This document shows positions 45,723 to 55,829 of a stretch of DNA of 64,000 bases, in pieces (position 1 is the first letter of the stretch; each line of letters starts with the position of its first letter). The position numbers and the translations under genes are program-made. Source of the DNA: CAYRGG01 sp964423745 (GTDB lineage Bacteria > Pseudomonadota > Gammaproteobacteria > Competibacterales > Competibacteraceae); NCBI GenBank assembly GCA_964423745.1, contig CAYRGG010000014.1:1-64000 (forward strand), written 5' to 3'. A model generated the notes under the pieces. The model had not been told where the DNA came from. It searched no databases and worked only from the letters and a program-made list of their open reading frames with translations.

Positions 45723-46805
45723 TTGGCTCTGTTGCGAGCACCAGGGATTGGTCCTGCTCGTTTCGCAAGACTGCTTAACACCTTTGGTTCGCCTGCCGCA
45801 GTGTTTGATGCCCAGCGCAGGGATTGGGAGGCGCTTGGACTTGTGGGAGCAACCCTAGATTATTTGGCCGCTCCAGATTGGGATATAGTGGAACGGGATT
45901 TGCTATGGCTGGCAGATGCTAACAATCATATGCTTTGTTTGGGTGAACCCAGTTATCCACCCCTGCTTCGTCAGATCCCGGCGCCACCGCCTATTTTGTT
46001 TGTAAGGGGTAATTCTGACTGCCTATCTACCCATCAAATCGCTATCGTTGGAACCCGTAATCCTACTGTGGCAGGACGGGAGACCGCTTTGCAGTTTGCG
46101 GCTCATCTGGCCAATGCTGGTTTGGGGATTACCAGCGGTTTGGCTTTAGGCATAGATGGCGAAGCTCATCGTGGCGCATTACGCCAACGGGGTTGTACTA
46201 TAGGGGTAATGGGCACAGGCCCGGATCGTATCTATCCGGCCCGTCATCGGGAACTTGCCCATGGGATTTGCGAGAACGGTGGTGCATTAGTGTCTGAACT
46301 ACCACCTGGCGCTACTGCACTTCCTGAACATTTTCCGCGACGCAATCGCATCATTAGCGGGTTATCTTTGGGTGTCTTGATTATCGAAGCGTCTTTGCGC
46401 AGTGGATCGCTTATCACGGCCCGTTTGGCCACAGAACAGGGTCGCGAAGTTTTTGCTATACCAGGATCTATCCATAATCCCATGGCTAAGGGTTGCCATC
46501 GGTTGATTCGCCAAGGGGCTAAATTGGTGGAGAATGCAACGGATATTTTAGAAGAGCTGGCGCCTCTAGCAGCGGCGGCAGTTGATCCTGCACTAGAAAA
46601 AGTAGAGACAATCCTCTCTGAGCCGGAACTCGACGAGGATTATCAACAGTTGCTAAAAAATTTAGGACAGGAACCTGTTTCCATTGATTTACTAGTGGAG
46701 CGATGTGGATTGACGCCAGAGGCCGTTTCCTCCATGCTGCTGATTTTAGAATTGCAAGGTGTGGTTGTATCTGTTCCGGGAGGTTTGTATTACCGGTGTC
46801 GTTAA
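45723..46805 (+). CDS. dprA: DNA-processing protein DprA
   Basis: DprA loads RecA on incoming single-stranded DNA during transformation. The Rossmann-like core is clear: AIVGTRNPTVAGRETA, GITSGLALGIDGEAHRGAL, NGGALVSELPPG, FPRRNRIISGLS and LITARLATEQGREVFAIPG; a C-terminal winged helix ends the protein. The start is odd: homologues begin a few residues before PWLALLRAPG, and here that part is open but has no ATG, GTG or TTG. Only TTG 45723 or a rare CTG at 45675, overlapping the previous stop, remain. The true N-terminus is probably longer. Confidence 0.93.
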   Translation: MALLRAPGIGPARFARLLNTFGSPAAVFDAQRRDWEALGLVGATLDYLAAPDWDIVERDLLWLADANNHMLCLGEPSYPPLLRQIPAPPPILFVRGNSDCLSTHQIAIVGTRNPTVAGRETALQFAAHLANAGLGITSGLALGIDGEAHRGALRQRGCTIGVMGTGPDRIYPARHRELAHGICENGGALVSELPPGATALPEHFPRRNRIISGLSLGVLIIEASLRSGSLITARLATEQGREVFAIPGSIHNPMAKGCHRLIRQGAKLVENATDILEELAPLAAAAVDPALEKVETILSEPELDEDYQQLLKNLGQEPVSIDLLVERCGLTPEAVSSMLLILELQGVVVSVPGGLYYRCR

Positions 46806-46822
46806 TGCCTGAGGGTTTACCT

Positions 46823-47308
46823 ATGAAAGAAAATACGTTGGACGTATTGATGTACCTTTTCCAACACTACATGAGTAATGTGAGTAACGACACGGACTTT
46901 GATCCAGACCGAGAATCCATGGCGACAGAATTATTAGAGGCTGGTTTTCCTTCCCGGGAAATTAACCGCGCCTTTGAGTGGCTTGATGGTTTAGTAGCTC
47001 GTCAGGCTATGCCATTGACAGCCGTCAACGAAGGTTGTTCGTTTCGTATTTATTCAGATCAAGAAATTGCTTGGCTTGATTTAGAATGCCAGGGTTTTCT
47101 TTTATTCTTAGAGCAAGCGGGCGTTTTAAATTCCGATACGCGAGAACTCGTCATTGATCGAGTGATGGCGCTGGAAAACGATGATATGGATTTGACGCAA
47201 CTCAAATGGATTATTTTAATGGTGCTGTTTAACCAACCTGGTCAGGAAGAAGCCTATGCCTGGATGGAAGATCTTATGTTCGAGGAAGTGGAGGGATACT
47301 TGCACTGA
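46823..47308 (+). CDS. smg: Smg family protein (DUF494)
   Basis: The 161-residue acidic, helical protein of the Smg/DUF494 family stands between dprA and topA, as in E. coli. The ATG at 46823 follows GAGGG; a longer frame overlapping dprA is not coding. Typical segments are KENTLDVLMYLFQHYM and LTQLKWIILMVLFNQPGQE. Function is unknown. Confidence 0.93.
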   Translation: MKENTLDVLMYLFQHYMSNVSNDTDFDPDRESMATELLEAGFPSREINRAFEWLDGLVARQAMPLTAVNEGCSFRIYSDQEIAWLDLECQGFLLFLEQAGVLNSDTRELVIDRVMALENDDMDLTQLKWIILMVLFNQPGQEEAYAWMEDLMFEEVEGYLH

Positions 47309-47415
47309 TAAACCCTTGCGCAGCGCCTGTTGCAGCGGTGCTTTGCGACGATTACGTAAACGCGTTGTCAAAGAGCATCGGCAGCGCTTATATAGCGGTC
47401 GATTGATTGTATTTT

Positions 47416-49737
47416 ATGAGTAAGAATCTGGTTGTTGTTGAATCTCCCGCAAAAGCCAAGACGATCCAAAAATATCTTGGCAAAGACTTTGAAGTTCTCG
47501 CTTCTTATGGGCATGTGCGCGACTTAGTACCGAAAGAAGGCGCCGTCGACCCTAATCACGACTTTGCCATGAAGTACGAAGTTGTTGAAAAGCATCAAAA
47601 ATACGTGGATGCGATTGCTAAAGCCATGGCTAAAGCTGCTGCCTTATACTTAGCCACTGACCAAGACCGGGAAGGTGAGGCGATTTCCTGGCACCTCTGT
47701 GAACTATTAAAATCCCGGGATGTTTTGGATGGAAAACCTGTCCATCGAGTAGTATTCAATGAGATCACTCAACGAGCTATTAGTGAAGCTATTGCCCATC
47801 CGCGGGATTTATCCAGCCAGCTTATCAGTGCTCAACAAGCCCGCCGTGCGTTAGATTATCTAGTAGGTTTTAACCTCTCGCCTTTACTGTGGCGCAAAAT
47901 TCGCCGTGGTCTCTCAGCAGGCCGTGTGCAGTCGCCTGCCCTGCGCATGATTGTCGAGCGAGAAGAGGAAATCGAACGCTTTGAGAGCCAAGAATATTGG
48001 AGCATTGAAGCGGATGCAGTTCACCAGAGCCACGCTTTTAGCGCTAAACTGGTGAAGTATCAAGAAAAAAAAATAACCCAATTTAGCATTACCGATAAAG
48101 ACACTGCCCATGCAGCCCAGGCAATATTATGGGAGGCGGCAAACGGCAAACTGCAAGTCGACCACATCGAAAAAAAGCAGCGCCGCCGCAATCCATCAGC
48201 GCCTTTTACTACGTCTACTCTACAGCAAGAAGCGTCTCGTAAATTGGGTTTTACCCCTCAGCGCACCATGCGGCTTGCCCAGCAGCTGTATGAAGGCATC
48301 GACGTGGGTGCAGGGGCGGTGGGTCTCATTACCTATATGCGCACCGACTCGGTGCATCTGGCCAGCGATGCTTTGGATGAAATCCGTGGGTTGATCGTCC
48401 AGCGTTATGGTAAACATAACCTACCAGCTAAACCAAGGGTATTTAAAACAAAAACCAAGAACGCCCAAGAAGCCCACGAAGCTATTCGTCCTACCAACGT
48501 AAAGCTGGAACCGGATGCTATTCGGAGCAAATTAACACCCGAACAATATAAACTTTATGAATTGGTCTGGAAGCGTACAGTAGCCTCGCAGATGCAGCAT
48601 GCTACCCTCAATATGGTGGCAGTGACTTTAGGGTGCGGCGCCGGTAACGCTTTTCGCGCTACCGGTTCCACGGTGGCAGATCCAGGTTTTATGCTGGTGT
48701 ATAAGGAAGACGTTGACGATGCTACTAATAAGGAAGAGGATAGTAATGAGCGCGTATTACCTCCTCTTCAGGTGGGTGACTTGGTGGAATTAAAGGCCAT
48801 TCGACCCGAGCAACATTTCACGGAGCCACCACCTCGCTTTTCCGAAGCCAGTCTTGTCAAAGCCCTAGAGGAATTTGGTATCGGTCGTCCATCCACCTAT
48901 GTCACAATTATTTCTACCCTACAACAGCGTGAATACGTGGTATTAGAAAATCGCCGTTTTCGTCCCACCGATATGGGCAAGATCGTGAGCCGCTTCCTGA
49001 CTCAATACTTTAACCGCTATGTAGATTATGACTTTACAGCAAAACTGGAAGACGAGCTGGATGCGGTGTCAAGAGGGGAAAAAAACTGGGTTCCTCTGAT
49101 GGGAGCATTTTGGAAGCCTTTTAAAGATCTGGTTGACACTACCGCCGAAAGCGTTACTCGCCAAGAAGTGGTGCAAGCGCGAGAATTAGGTGTCGATCCT
49201 GTCTCAGGGCGGCCGATCAGCGTACGTATGGGGCGCTATGGCCCCTTTGTACAAATCGGTACTAAAGAAGATGAGGAAAAACCCAAATTCGCGGGTCTTC
49301 GCCCCGAGCAACGGATGGACACAATCACTTTGGAAGAGGCCCTTGCGTTGTTCCAATTGCCGCGAGAACTAGGCGAAACCCTGGAAGGAGAACCTATTTT
49401 AGTCAATATCGGCCGCTTTGGACCCTATATTCGCTATGGAAAAAAATATGTCTCTCTCAAACAACCCGAAGATCCCTATACCCTTTCCCGTGAACGGGCA
49501 TTAGAACTCATTGCAGAACATAAAACCGCTGATGCCAATAGAATAATAAAAGCGTTTGATAGCTCAACGATGCAAATTCTTAAGGGACGCTATGGACCCT
49601 ATATTACCGATGGTAAAAAAAACGCCCGTATCCCAAAAGATCGCGAGCCTGCCACATTAACTAAAGCGGAATGCGAAAAACTTTTACAAGAAGCCCCAGA
49701 ACGCAAGCCGCGTCGGCGGGCAGCCCGCAAAGCTTGA
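47416..49737 (+). CDS. topA: DNA topoisomerase I
   Basis: TopA relaxes negative supercoils. The 773-residue protein has the TOPRIM domain (KNLVVVESPAKAKTIQKYLG, LATDQDREGEAISWHL), the catalytic tyrosine in GLITYMRTDSVH near 316, and C-terminal repeated glycine-rich units (GRYGPFVQIG, GRFGPYIRYG, GRYGPYITDG) in place of the zinc ribbons of E. coli. The ATG at 47416 is chosen over a TTG nine bases upstream. Confidence 0.96.
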   Translation: MSKNLVVVESPAKAKTIQKYLGKDFEVLASYGHVRDLVPKEGAVDPNHDFAMKYEVVEKHQKYVDAIAKAMAKAAALYLATDQDREGEAISWHLCELLKSRDVLDGKPVHRVVFNEITQRAISEAIAHPRDLSSQLISAQQARRALDYLVGFNLSPLLWRKIRRGLSAGRVQSPALRMIVEREEEIERFESQEYWSIEADAVHQSHAFSAKLVKYQEKKITQFSITDKDTAHAAQAILWEAANGKLQVDHIEKKQRRRNPSAPFTTSTLQQEASRKLGFTPQRTMRLAQQLYEGIDVGAGAVGLITYMRTDSVHLASDALDEIRGLIVQRYGKHNLPAKPRVFKTKTKNAQEAHEAIRPTNVKLEPDAIRSKLTPEQYKLYELVWKRTVASQMQHATLNMVAVTLGCGAGNAFRATGSTVADPGFMLVYKEDVDDATNKEEDSNERVLPPLQVGDLVELKAIRPEQHFTEPPPRFSEASLVKALEEFGIGRPSTYVTIISTLQQREYVVLENRRFRPTDMGKIVSRFLTQYFNRYVDYDFTAKLEDELDAVSRGEKNWVPLMGAFWKPFKDLVDTTAESVTRQEVVQARELGVDPVSGRPISVRMGRYGPFVQIGTKEDEEKPKFAGLRPEQRMDTITLEEALALFQLPRELGETLEGEPILVNIGRFGPYIRYGKKYVSLKQPEDPYTLSRERALELIAEHKTADANRIIKAFDSSTMQILKGRYGPYITDGKKNARIPKDREPATLTKAECEKLLQEAPERKPRRRAARKA

Positions 49738-49821
49738 CGATGCCAGGCGCTATAATGATGTCTAAAGAATGCTAGTAAAATAGGTAAAGCCAAATGAGGA
49801 ATCCTCTGGGGGTGTTTTGCT

Positions 49822-50349
49822 ATGAATCAGTCTTCGATGAACAAGTTTACGGACGCTTACCATCGTATGATGGAACGAGTGCAAGCACAGCTCGACCAGG
49901 TGCGCAAAGCAGAGCAAGATATAGTGCCTACTATTCAGCACAGTATTGAGCAGGCTTCGGAAACGGCGGTAGAACTGGGTGAATTGACTCGGGAAGAGGC
50001 CCAGTTGATCAGTGGCTATGTAAAGCGGGACTTAGAGGATGCAGGGCATTACCTGGCCGAGACAGGAGAGGATTTTAAAACCTGGTTACGGTTTGATGTT
50101 GAGCTTATAGAAGACCGATTATTGGAATGGTTTGGTAATACTGCCGACCGAACCCGCCTAGAGCTATTAACTTTTAATGCTCCGGTTAAAGAAACGTCTT
50201 CCTATCAAGCGGGTGAAATTACGGGGCCAGGCTCTTTACAATGCGATGACTGTGGCAAACGTATTGCTTTCCATACTGTAAACACCATTCCCCATTGCCC
50301 TACATGCGGAGGGTCCTCGTTTAGTCGGATAGCTGTTCGTAGGGCTTGA
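49822..50349 (+). CDS. Zinc-ribbon protein (DUF1451)
   Basis: The 175-residue protein has a long helical N-terminal part and a C-terminal zinc ribbon with two pairs, CDDC and CPTC. It matches the DUF1451 (YgbI/YceQ-like) zinc-ribbon group of unknown function. GGGGGTG precedes the ATG. It is convergent with the Nudix gene. Confidence 0.8.
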   Translation: MNQSSMNKFTDAYHRMMERVQAQLDQVRKAEQDIVPTIQHSIEQASETAVELGELTREEAQLISGYVKRDLEDAGHYLAETGEDFKTWLRFDVELIEDRLLEWFGNTADRTRLELLTFNAPVKETSSYQAGEITGPGSLQCDDCGKRIAFHTVNTIPHCPTCGGSSFSRIAVRRA

Positions 50350-50392
50350 ATTTGAGTTTTGCAGAGCGAAGGATTGATGTCAATGGCATGTT

Positions 50393-50956
50393 CTAGGAAC
50401 ATTGAAACAACACTTTTCCATTCATGCGAATGATGTCACCCGTATGTATGCCGTAAGCGCCTTTGCGGCGTTCATGGAAATACTGACGTAAGGTTTGGTC
50501 CATGACCGGAAAGGCGAGTTCCTGCCACGGTATTTCATCTTCAGCAAACAGTTTTACTTCTAGGCTTTCGTCGCCGGCGCTTGCATAGCCATCCCGCAAA
50601 TGACCCCGAAACATGAGATAAACTTGGCTAATGTGGGTTAGATTGTAGAGGGCGTAAAGCACTAAATTTTCAACCACGGCATTGGCTTCTTCTAACGTTT
50701 CCCGAGCAGCCGCTTGAGTGGTGGATTCTCCGTTTTCCATAAAACCGGCTGGCAGTGTCCAAAATCCATAGCGGGGTTCTATGGAACGTCGACATAACAG
50801 TATTTTGCCTTGCCATTCAGGAATACAACCGGCAACAATCTTAGGATTTTGATAGTGAATCATGCCGCACACGTTGCAGACATCACGGGGACGGGTATCT
50901 TTCTCCGGGATACGCAAAGTCACCGAGGAGGAACCGCATTCACTACAAAATTTCAT
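50393..50956 (-). CDS. Nudix hydrolase with N-terminal zinc ribbon
   Basis: The 187-residue protein has a short zinc ribbon (FCSECG and DVCNVCG) followed by a Nudix box, GFMENGESTTQAAARETLEE, with Asn where the consensus has the last Gly. It resembles NUDIX proteins related to NADH pyrophosphatase. The start overlaps the stop of the histidine phosphatase (ATGA), so they are coupled. Confidence 0.88.
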   Translation of the reverse strand: MKFCSECGSSSVTLRIPEKDTRPRDVCNVCGMIHYQNPKIVAGCIPEWQGKILLCRRSIEPRYGFWTLPAGFMENGESTTQAAARETLEEANAVVENLVLYALYNLTHISQVYLMFRGHLRDGYASAGDESLEVKLFAEDEIPWQELAFPVMDQTLRQYFHERRKGAYGIHTGDIIRMNGKVLFQCS

Positions 50957-51534
50957 GGAGAGAGCACACCCAATACCTGAAAGTTATTACCGTCTGGCCG
51001 AATCACAACGATTTCTCCAGAACGCGGAAAAACACCGGTTAGCCCTGTAATATTAACCTGATGACTAACCATTACAATAGTAGATGAACCGCTGCGTTTT
51101 TCACTGACAAAACCCATCAATTCTCGAGTTTGTTGAGGACCTTGATCGCGGTTCCTAAAAAAAGAGTCTAGCACAGGATAGGATTTGACAGGTCCCAGAT
51201 TTAGTAGTCGGGCCGTTTCTAAGCAACGACACCAACGACTTGAGAGTACCTGCTCGACGTTTATCTGACGTTGCCGAAACGCCGCGCCGATACGGCGTGC
51301 CTGGTTGCGCCCCTCGGCAGAGAGGTTGCGCTGAGTTGTGCAATCGTCCAGGCGGAAATTATCCGGATCACCGGTGCCAGGCGCCAGCGCATGACGCATA
51401 AAGGCAATATGTCCACCTTCTTGAAGCGCTGCCCACAACGCCTCCGTTTGGTTGTTTGCGACTGTCTGAGCAACCAGGGTTGTGGAATAAACTAAAACGA
51501 CGATGAGTAGGGCAAGTCGCCTAAAAACGTGCAT
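50953..51534 (-). CDS. Secreted histidine phosphatase (SixA-like)
   Basis: The ATG at 51534 gives 193 residues with a clear signal peptide ending near LVAQT. The phosphohistidine motif is changed from RHG to FMRHALAPG; the second catalytic His is in VMVSHQVNITGLTG. It belongs to the histidine phosphatase superfamily, exported, with unknown substrate. It lies between the redoxin and Nudix genes. Confidence 0.82.
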   Translation of the reverse strand: MHVFRRLALLIVVLVYSTTLVAQTVANNQTEALWAALQEGGHIAFMRHALAPGTGDPDNFRLDDCTTQRNLSAEGRNQARRIGAAFRQRQINVEQVLSSRWCRCLETARLLNLGPVKSYPVLDSFFRNRDQGPQQTRELMGFVSEKRSGSSTIVMVSHQVNITGLTGVFPRSGEIVVIRPDGNNFQVLGVLSP

Positions 51535-51553
51535 GTTCAGCGCTGCTAAATTA

Positions 51554-52186
51554 TTAGTATTTGACAGAACAACCATAGGGTTGGGTGGTTGCCGGTTCAG
51601 CCGGTTGACCTTTCTGGGCGGCAGTTAGCGCCATACGGACATAATTATTGGCAGTTTCCACGTCAGATTCGTTGGCTGAAGGGATGTCGTCGATGGCGCC
51701 CATATAAACCAACTCACCTTCGGGATCGATGACGTACATATGAGGCGTTGTGCGAGCGCCATATAGCTCTCCAATGGTTCCCTCTGGATCCAACAAGACA
51801 GCACTGGGAGCAGCGTTTCGTTGGTTAGTGAGCTCATTGGCTTGGTCAGGAGAAACATGACCTTGTTTGCCCGGTGCTGAAGAAATAACTGACCACCAAA
51901 CGATGTCTTGCTCATTTGCCTCCTTTTGCAGTGCTTGCATATTACCCGATCCATAGTGTTTTCTCACAAATGGACAATCGTGATTGGTCCATTCCAAAAC
52001 AACGATAGATCCCTTCTGATCCCTCAGCTTTTGCGTATTGCCTTCGCTATCAGTTGCGGTGAAATCAGGGGCGAGTTCGCCCGGTGCAGGGACTGCCTGG
52101 GCAATATGGGGCGACAGGGTAATAACCATACTAACTAAGCCTGCCAACACGAAAAGTTTTGCTGTGGAAAACAATTTACACATCAC
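51554..52186 (-). CDS. Periplasmic redoxin-family protein
   Basis: The 210-residue protein has a signal peptide and a thioredoxin-fold AhpC/TSA-type domain: GELAPDFTATDSEGNTQKLR, then WTNHDCPFVRKHYGSGNMQ with a single conserved cysteine, and TTPHMYVIDPEG with the cis-proline. It is 7 bp after the DsbD/ScsB-like reductase gene, likely its electron donor. Confidence 0.87.
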   Translation of the reverse strand: MMCKLFSTAKLFVLAGLVSMVITLSPHIAQAVPAPGELAPDFTATDSEGNTQKLRDQKGSIVVLEWTNHDCPFVRKHYGSGNMQALQKEANEQDIVWWSVISSAPGKQGHVSPDQANELTNQRNAAPSAVLLDPEGTIGELYGARTTPHMYVIDPEGELVYMGAIDDIPSANESDVETANNYVRMALTAAQKGQPAEPATTQPYGCSVKY

Positions 52187-52193
52187 AAATCTC

Positions 52194-54323
52194 CTACGAC
52201 GGGTCGCTGTCTTGCAAGCCTTTGATTGCTTTTAACACTAAAGATTCCGTGAGGATCTGCGGTAAGACAACAGGATTGCTAGTTCGGCCCGGCGGGTAAA
52301 GCACATAAAGAGGAACGCCACTGCGCTCAAATGACGTTAGCATTGCGGTAATGTCTGGATCTCGGTTGGTCCAGTCGGCTTTTAAATAAGTGATTCTTTT
52401 GGCTGCAAGGCTTGCTTTGACTCGGGGAGAACTTAACGCGATACGCTCATTCACCAGGCAGGTGATACACCAAGCCGCCGTAAAATTTATAAAAACGGGA
52501 CGATCGGCGGCTCGCAAAGCTTGCAGGCGTGCTTTTGAAAAAGGCTCCCAAGACTTTGCTGTAGCTTTTGTAGATGAGGGTTGGGAAGTGAAGGATTCAG
52601 TAGTTGTTGGCAAAGTGGCTACCGCGAGGGCCGCCATGAAAACGCTTAACACACCTAGCCGTCCCAACAAACGCCATCCCAAACTCCCGGTACTAACTAG
52701 CTTTATTAGCCATACTCCGAAAGCAATAGCGATTAGCCCTGCTAAAACCGCCGCAACCCCATCTGAACCGGTTTGTTGACTCAGAACCCAGACTAACCAG
52801 GCAACAGTCCCGTAAAGGGGAAACGCCAAAAACTCTTTAAAACGTTCCATCCATATTCCTGGTTTTGGTAGGAAACGCAGCAGAGCAGGCTTAAAACTGA
52901 GAAGCAGGTAGGGCAACGCAAAGCCCACGCCTAAAGCAATAAAAACACTCAAAGCCACAGGCCAAGGTTGGGTAAGGGCAAAACCCAGTGCGGTTCCCAT
53001 GAATGGCGCCGTACAGGGAGTAGCGACCAGGGTGGCCAGGACACCGGTGGCAAAAACACCCGGATAACCCGATCGAGCTGCAAATCCCTGACCGATGTTT
53101 GTCAAACTGTTACCGATCGTCACTAAACCAGAAAGGCTGAGAGCTAAAAAAAATAACAAATATGCCAATAGGGTAATGAAAAAGGGTGATTGCAGCTGGA
53201 ATCCCCAACCAATTTGAGCGCCCCCTGCACGTAACCCTAAAAGCAAACCTGCAATGCAAGCAAAACTAACCAGTACCCCAGCGCTGAAGATAAGTCCATG
53301 AAGGCGCACTAACCAAGCATCGTGATGAGCGAGTTGTGCAAAGTGTAGGGCTTTGATAGAAAGTACCGGGAAAACACAGGGCATTAAATTGAGAACTATT
53401 CCTCCCATTACCGCCAATAGCATTGCATAAAACAGGGATGTTACAGATACAGTACTACTGGGACTAGGTGCAGACTGCCCGGTAGTAGGTAGCGCATCAA
53501 CGGTAAACCCTTGGGTGACAGGTCCGCTATCAAGCTGTTCCTGTACCACAACTACACCTTGCAAACGCCCTAAGGTTGCATCGGTTTGCGTGCCGGGCTG
53601 TAAGCTAACGATGATGTTGTCTTGGCCGGTTTCTATGGATTGTTGAGCGGCATTTTCTATGACATCGTCTTGAAATGGGAAAAACCTTATTTGTGGTTGA
53701 GAGGACCCCCACTGGGGAATATCTAAATACAGTTTAAGCTGATCCGAGTGGTAAGAAAAATGCGTTTGCCAAGGACTCGGTTTAGGTAATGCTTGGCGGG
53801 CTTTTTTAAAGTCCGATCGCCAGCGTTCGTCCACGGGTGGTTTGCCGTTGGCGATGGGTAAAGTCAGGTTTAAGGTGGCGTTTTCTGGAATACAGTTCTC
53901 TTCGCAAACCAGCCAATTAGCATCAGCTTGAAAGGTTAACGTTTCTTGGTTTTTAAGTCTGCGGTTTGGCGGCGTCAGTTGCACCAAAAGGTAAACATCA
54001 CCGTGGTAGCCATAATTCATCAGTGGACCGAAAGAGATGGGTTCTGGGTAAGGCCAATGAATAGCGCTGGCTTGGAAAGCTGTCGGTAAAGTCCACTTGA
54101 TGGTTGTAGCAAGTCCCGAATCGCCAGGATTGCGCCAGTAGGTGTGCCATCCGTCACGCATTTTTAGATGCAACGCCACCCAGAACGGTTGACCCGCCTG
54201 TACAGCAGTGACTTCACTAATAAGCCGAGCCCGTACGTTTTCAGTAGCGACGGGATTGGCGAAAGTGGACAAAGAGAGTGTTAGTAGAAGCGCTAAGGCT
54301 ATAAATCTTAAGCATAGATTCAT
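52194..54323 (-). CDS. DsbD/ScsB-like thiol:disulfide reductase
   Basis: The protein has a signal peptide, an N-terminal beta domain (DUF255/DsbC-like binding region, WHTYWRNPGDSGLATTIKW), eight membrane spans with the cysteines of LMPCVFPVLS and ATPCTAPFMG, and a C-terminal thioredoxin domain with AAWCITCLVNE. It passes electrons from cytoplasmic thioredoxin to periplasmic partners. I choose ATG 54323 (709 residues) because it begins the signal peptide; the frame runs on to 54503. The redoxin follows after 7 bp. Confidence 0.9.
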   Translation of the reverse strand: MNLCLRFIALALLLTLSLSTFANPVATENVRARLISEVTAVQAGQPFWVALHLKMRDGWHTYWRNPGDSGLATTIKWTLPTAFQASAIHWPYPEPISFGPLMNYGYHGDVYLLVQLTPPNRRLKNQETLTFQADANWLVCEENCIPENATLNLTLPIANGKPPVDERWRSDFKKARQALPKPSPWQTHFSYHSDQLKLYLDIPQWGSSQPQIRFFPFQDDVIENAAQQSIETGQDNIIVSLQPGTQTDATLGRLQGVVVVQEQLDSGPVTQGFTVDALPTTGQSAPSPSSTVSVTSLFYAMLLAVMGGIVLNLMPCVFPVLSIKALHFAQLAHHDAWLVRLHGLIFSAGVLVSFACIAGLLLGLRAGGAQIGWGFQLQSPFFITLLAYLLFFLALSLSGLVTIGNSLTNIGQGFAARSGYPGVFATGVLATLVATPCTAPFMGTALGFALTQPWPVALSVFIALGVGFALPYLLLSFKPALLRFLPKPGIWMERFKEFLAFPLYGTVAWLVWVLSQQTGSDGVAAVLAGLIAIAFGVWLIKLVSTGSLGWRLLGRLGVLSVFMAALAVATLPTTTESFTSQPSSTKATAKSWEPFSKARLQALRAADRPVFINFTAAWCITCLVNERIALSSPRVKASLAAKRITYLKADWTNRDPDITAMLTSFERSGVPLYVLYPPGRTSNPVVLPQILTESLVLKAIKGLQDSDPS

Positions 54324-54574
54324 ATGGGCAAATCTTACAAAATATTTTTTCAGACTAGTAGGGCGTACCAAATATGGGGGTGAAGCGTCGTGACATGACC
54401 TGGTTTGAATTCGTATAGGTAAATAGGCAGACCGCTTCATGGGAAACTCGCTTCTGCTCGCTATGTATGTTACGTATATAAATATAACTCTATTTAGGAA
54501 CACCTATCAGTAAGCAAGTTTCGTGGATGAGTCCTTTTGATAATCGATAAAATCTTGTCTATTCAATGTTGCGA

Positions 54575-54838
54575 TTAGAATTTTTTTTTAGTATCTGCCT
54601 TGGGTTCTTGTTTGAAGCCACTAAAAGCATAGTTGGCGCCGGTTCTCACTTTGATAAGCCAGCGCCGAGCCCAGGTGAATTCTAATCCTAGAATCGCGAG
54701 CCCAGCAGGAATAACGATGAAAGCAGGTCCTGGCAAAACCAGCAACGCTATGCCGATTAGCAGAACAGTGATGCCAATGACAGCGATCACAATGCGTCGC
54801 GCCATCTTGTAAGACATATAAAGGGTAGATTTGACCAT
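54575..54838 (-). CDS. PGPGW-type small membrane protein
   Basis: The 87-residue protein has two membrane segments around VLPGPAFIVIPAGLAILGLE, the family motif, followed by FTWARRWL and a basic tail. The function is unknown. It stands between hemF and the DsbD-like gene on the same strand. Confidence 0.85.
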   Translation of the reverse strand: MVKSTLYMSYKMARRIVIAVIGITVLLIGIALLVLPGPAFIVIPAGLAILGLEFTWARRWLIKVRTGANYAFSGFKQEPKADTKKKF

Positions 54839-54876
54839 CTATTTGTTTTGGCTCCATTCGCAGCCAACCTGTTTTG

Positions 54877-55812
54877 TTATTCCAATTCTTCCAACCAGGC
54901 GCGGGGTTTTAAAAAATCCTGGCATAAATGCGCTTCTGGACTGCCAGGTTCTGGATGCCAGTTATAACGCCAATTTACCTGTGGCGGCAATGACATAAGG
55001 ATTGATTCAGTGCGGCCCCCTGATTGAATGCCGAAGAGTGTCCCTCGATCGTAAAGTAAATTAAATTCCACATAACGGCCTCGCCGATAGCGTTGGAATT
55101 CACGCTCCCGTTTACCATAAGGCTTGTCTCGCTGGCGCTGGATAATGGGCAGATAGGCCGCTAAATAATGATCACCGACACTTTGTGTAAAAGCAAAACT
55201 GCGTTGAAAACCCCATTCGTTCAGATCATCAAAAAAAAGTCCACCAATACCGCGAGTTTCATTACGGTGTTTTAGAAAAAAATAATCATCACACCATTGT
55301 TTAAAACGAGGATAGACATCTGTTCCAAACGGATCGCAGGCTGCTTTAGCCGTCTGGTGCCAATGTACGCAATCCGCTTCATCAGCGTAATAGGGCGTTA
55401 GATCAAATCCACCCCCAAACCACCATATCGGTTCTGCATCGTCTCGTTCAGCGATGAAGAATCGGACATTGGCATGGGAGGTGGGTATATAGGGATTATG
55501 GGGATGAATGACCAAAGACACGCCTAGGGCTTGAAAGCCACAACCTGCTAGCTCCGGACGTTGAGCCGTGGCCGAAGGCGGTAATCTTTCTCCATAGACG
55601 TGGGAGAAATTAATGCCTGCTTGCTCAAATAGAGCGCCATCGTTTAATACTCGAGTGCGGCCTCCACCGCGAATGCCAGTGTTAGGAGCAGCAGGGCGTT
55701 GCCAATCATCTTCAAGAAAGGTATGACCGTCGAGTTGGGCTAGCGCTTGTTCGATACGGTCCTGCAGAGCGAGTAGATATGATTTAACAGCTTCAGTATC
55801 GGGTTTTTCCAT
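54877..55812 (-). CDS. hemF: Oxygen-dependent coproporphyrinogen III oxidase
   Basis: HemF makes protoporphyrinogen IX with O2. The 311-residue protein has the family blocks GGGRTRVLNDGALFEQAGIN, WWFGGGFDLTPYYADEAD and VEFNLLYDRGTLFGIQSGGR. Its presence shows the organism can make heme with oxygen. The rhodanese gene is 18 bp upstream. Confidence 0.97.
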   Translation of the reverse strand: MEKPDTEAVKSYLLALQDRIEQALAQLDGHTFLEDDWQRPAAPNTGIRGGGRTRVLNDGALFEQAGINFSHVYGERLPPSATAQRPELAGCGFQALGVSLVIHPHNPYIPTSHANVRFFIAERDDAEPIWWFGGGFDLTPYYADEADCVHWHQTAKAACDPFGTDVYPRFKQWCDDYFFLKHRNETRGIGGLFFDDLNEWGFQRSFAFTQSVGDHYLAAYLPIIQRQRDKPYGKREREFQRYRRGRYVEFNLLYDRGTLFGIQSGGRTESILMSLPPQVNWRYNWHPEPGSPEAHLCQDFLKPRAWLEELE

Positions 55813-55829
55813 TACAAGATTAATCCATA

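Noticed and set aside
52390..52779. 129-residue plus-strand frame
   Set aside because: It is the opposite-strand shadow of the DsbD/ScsB-like gene and has no family pattern.
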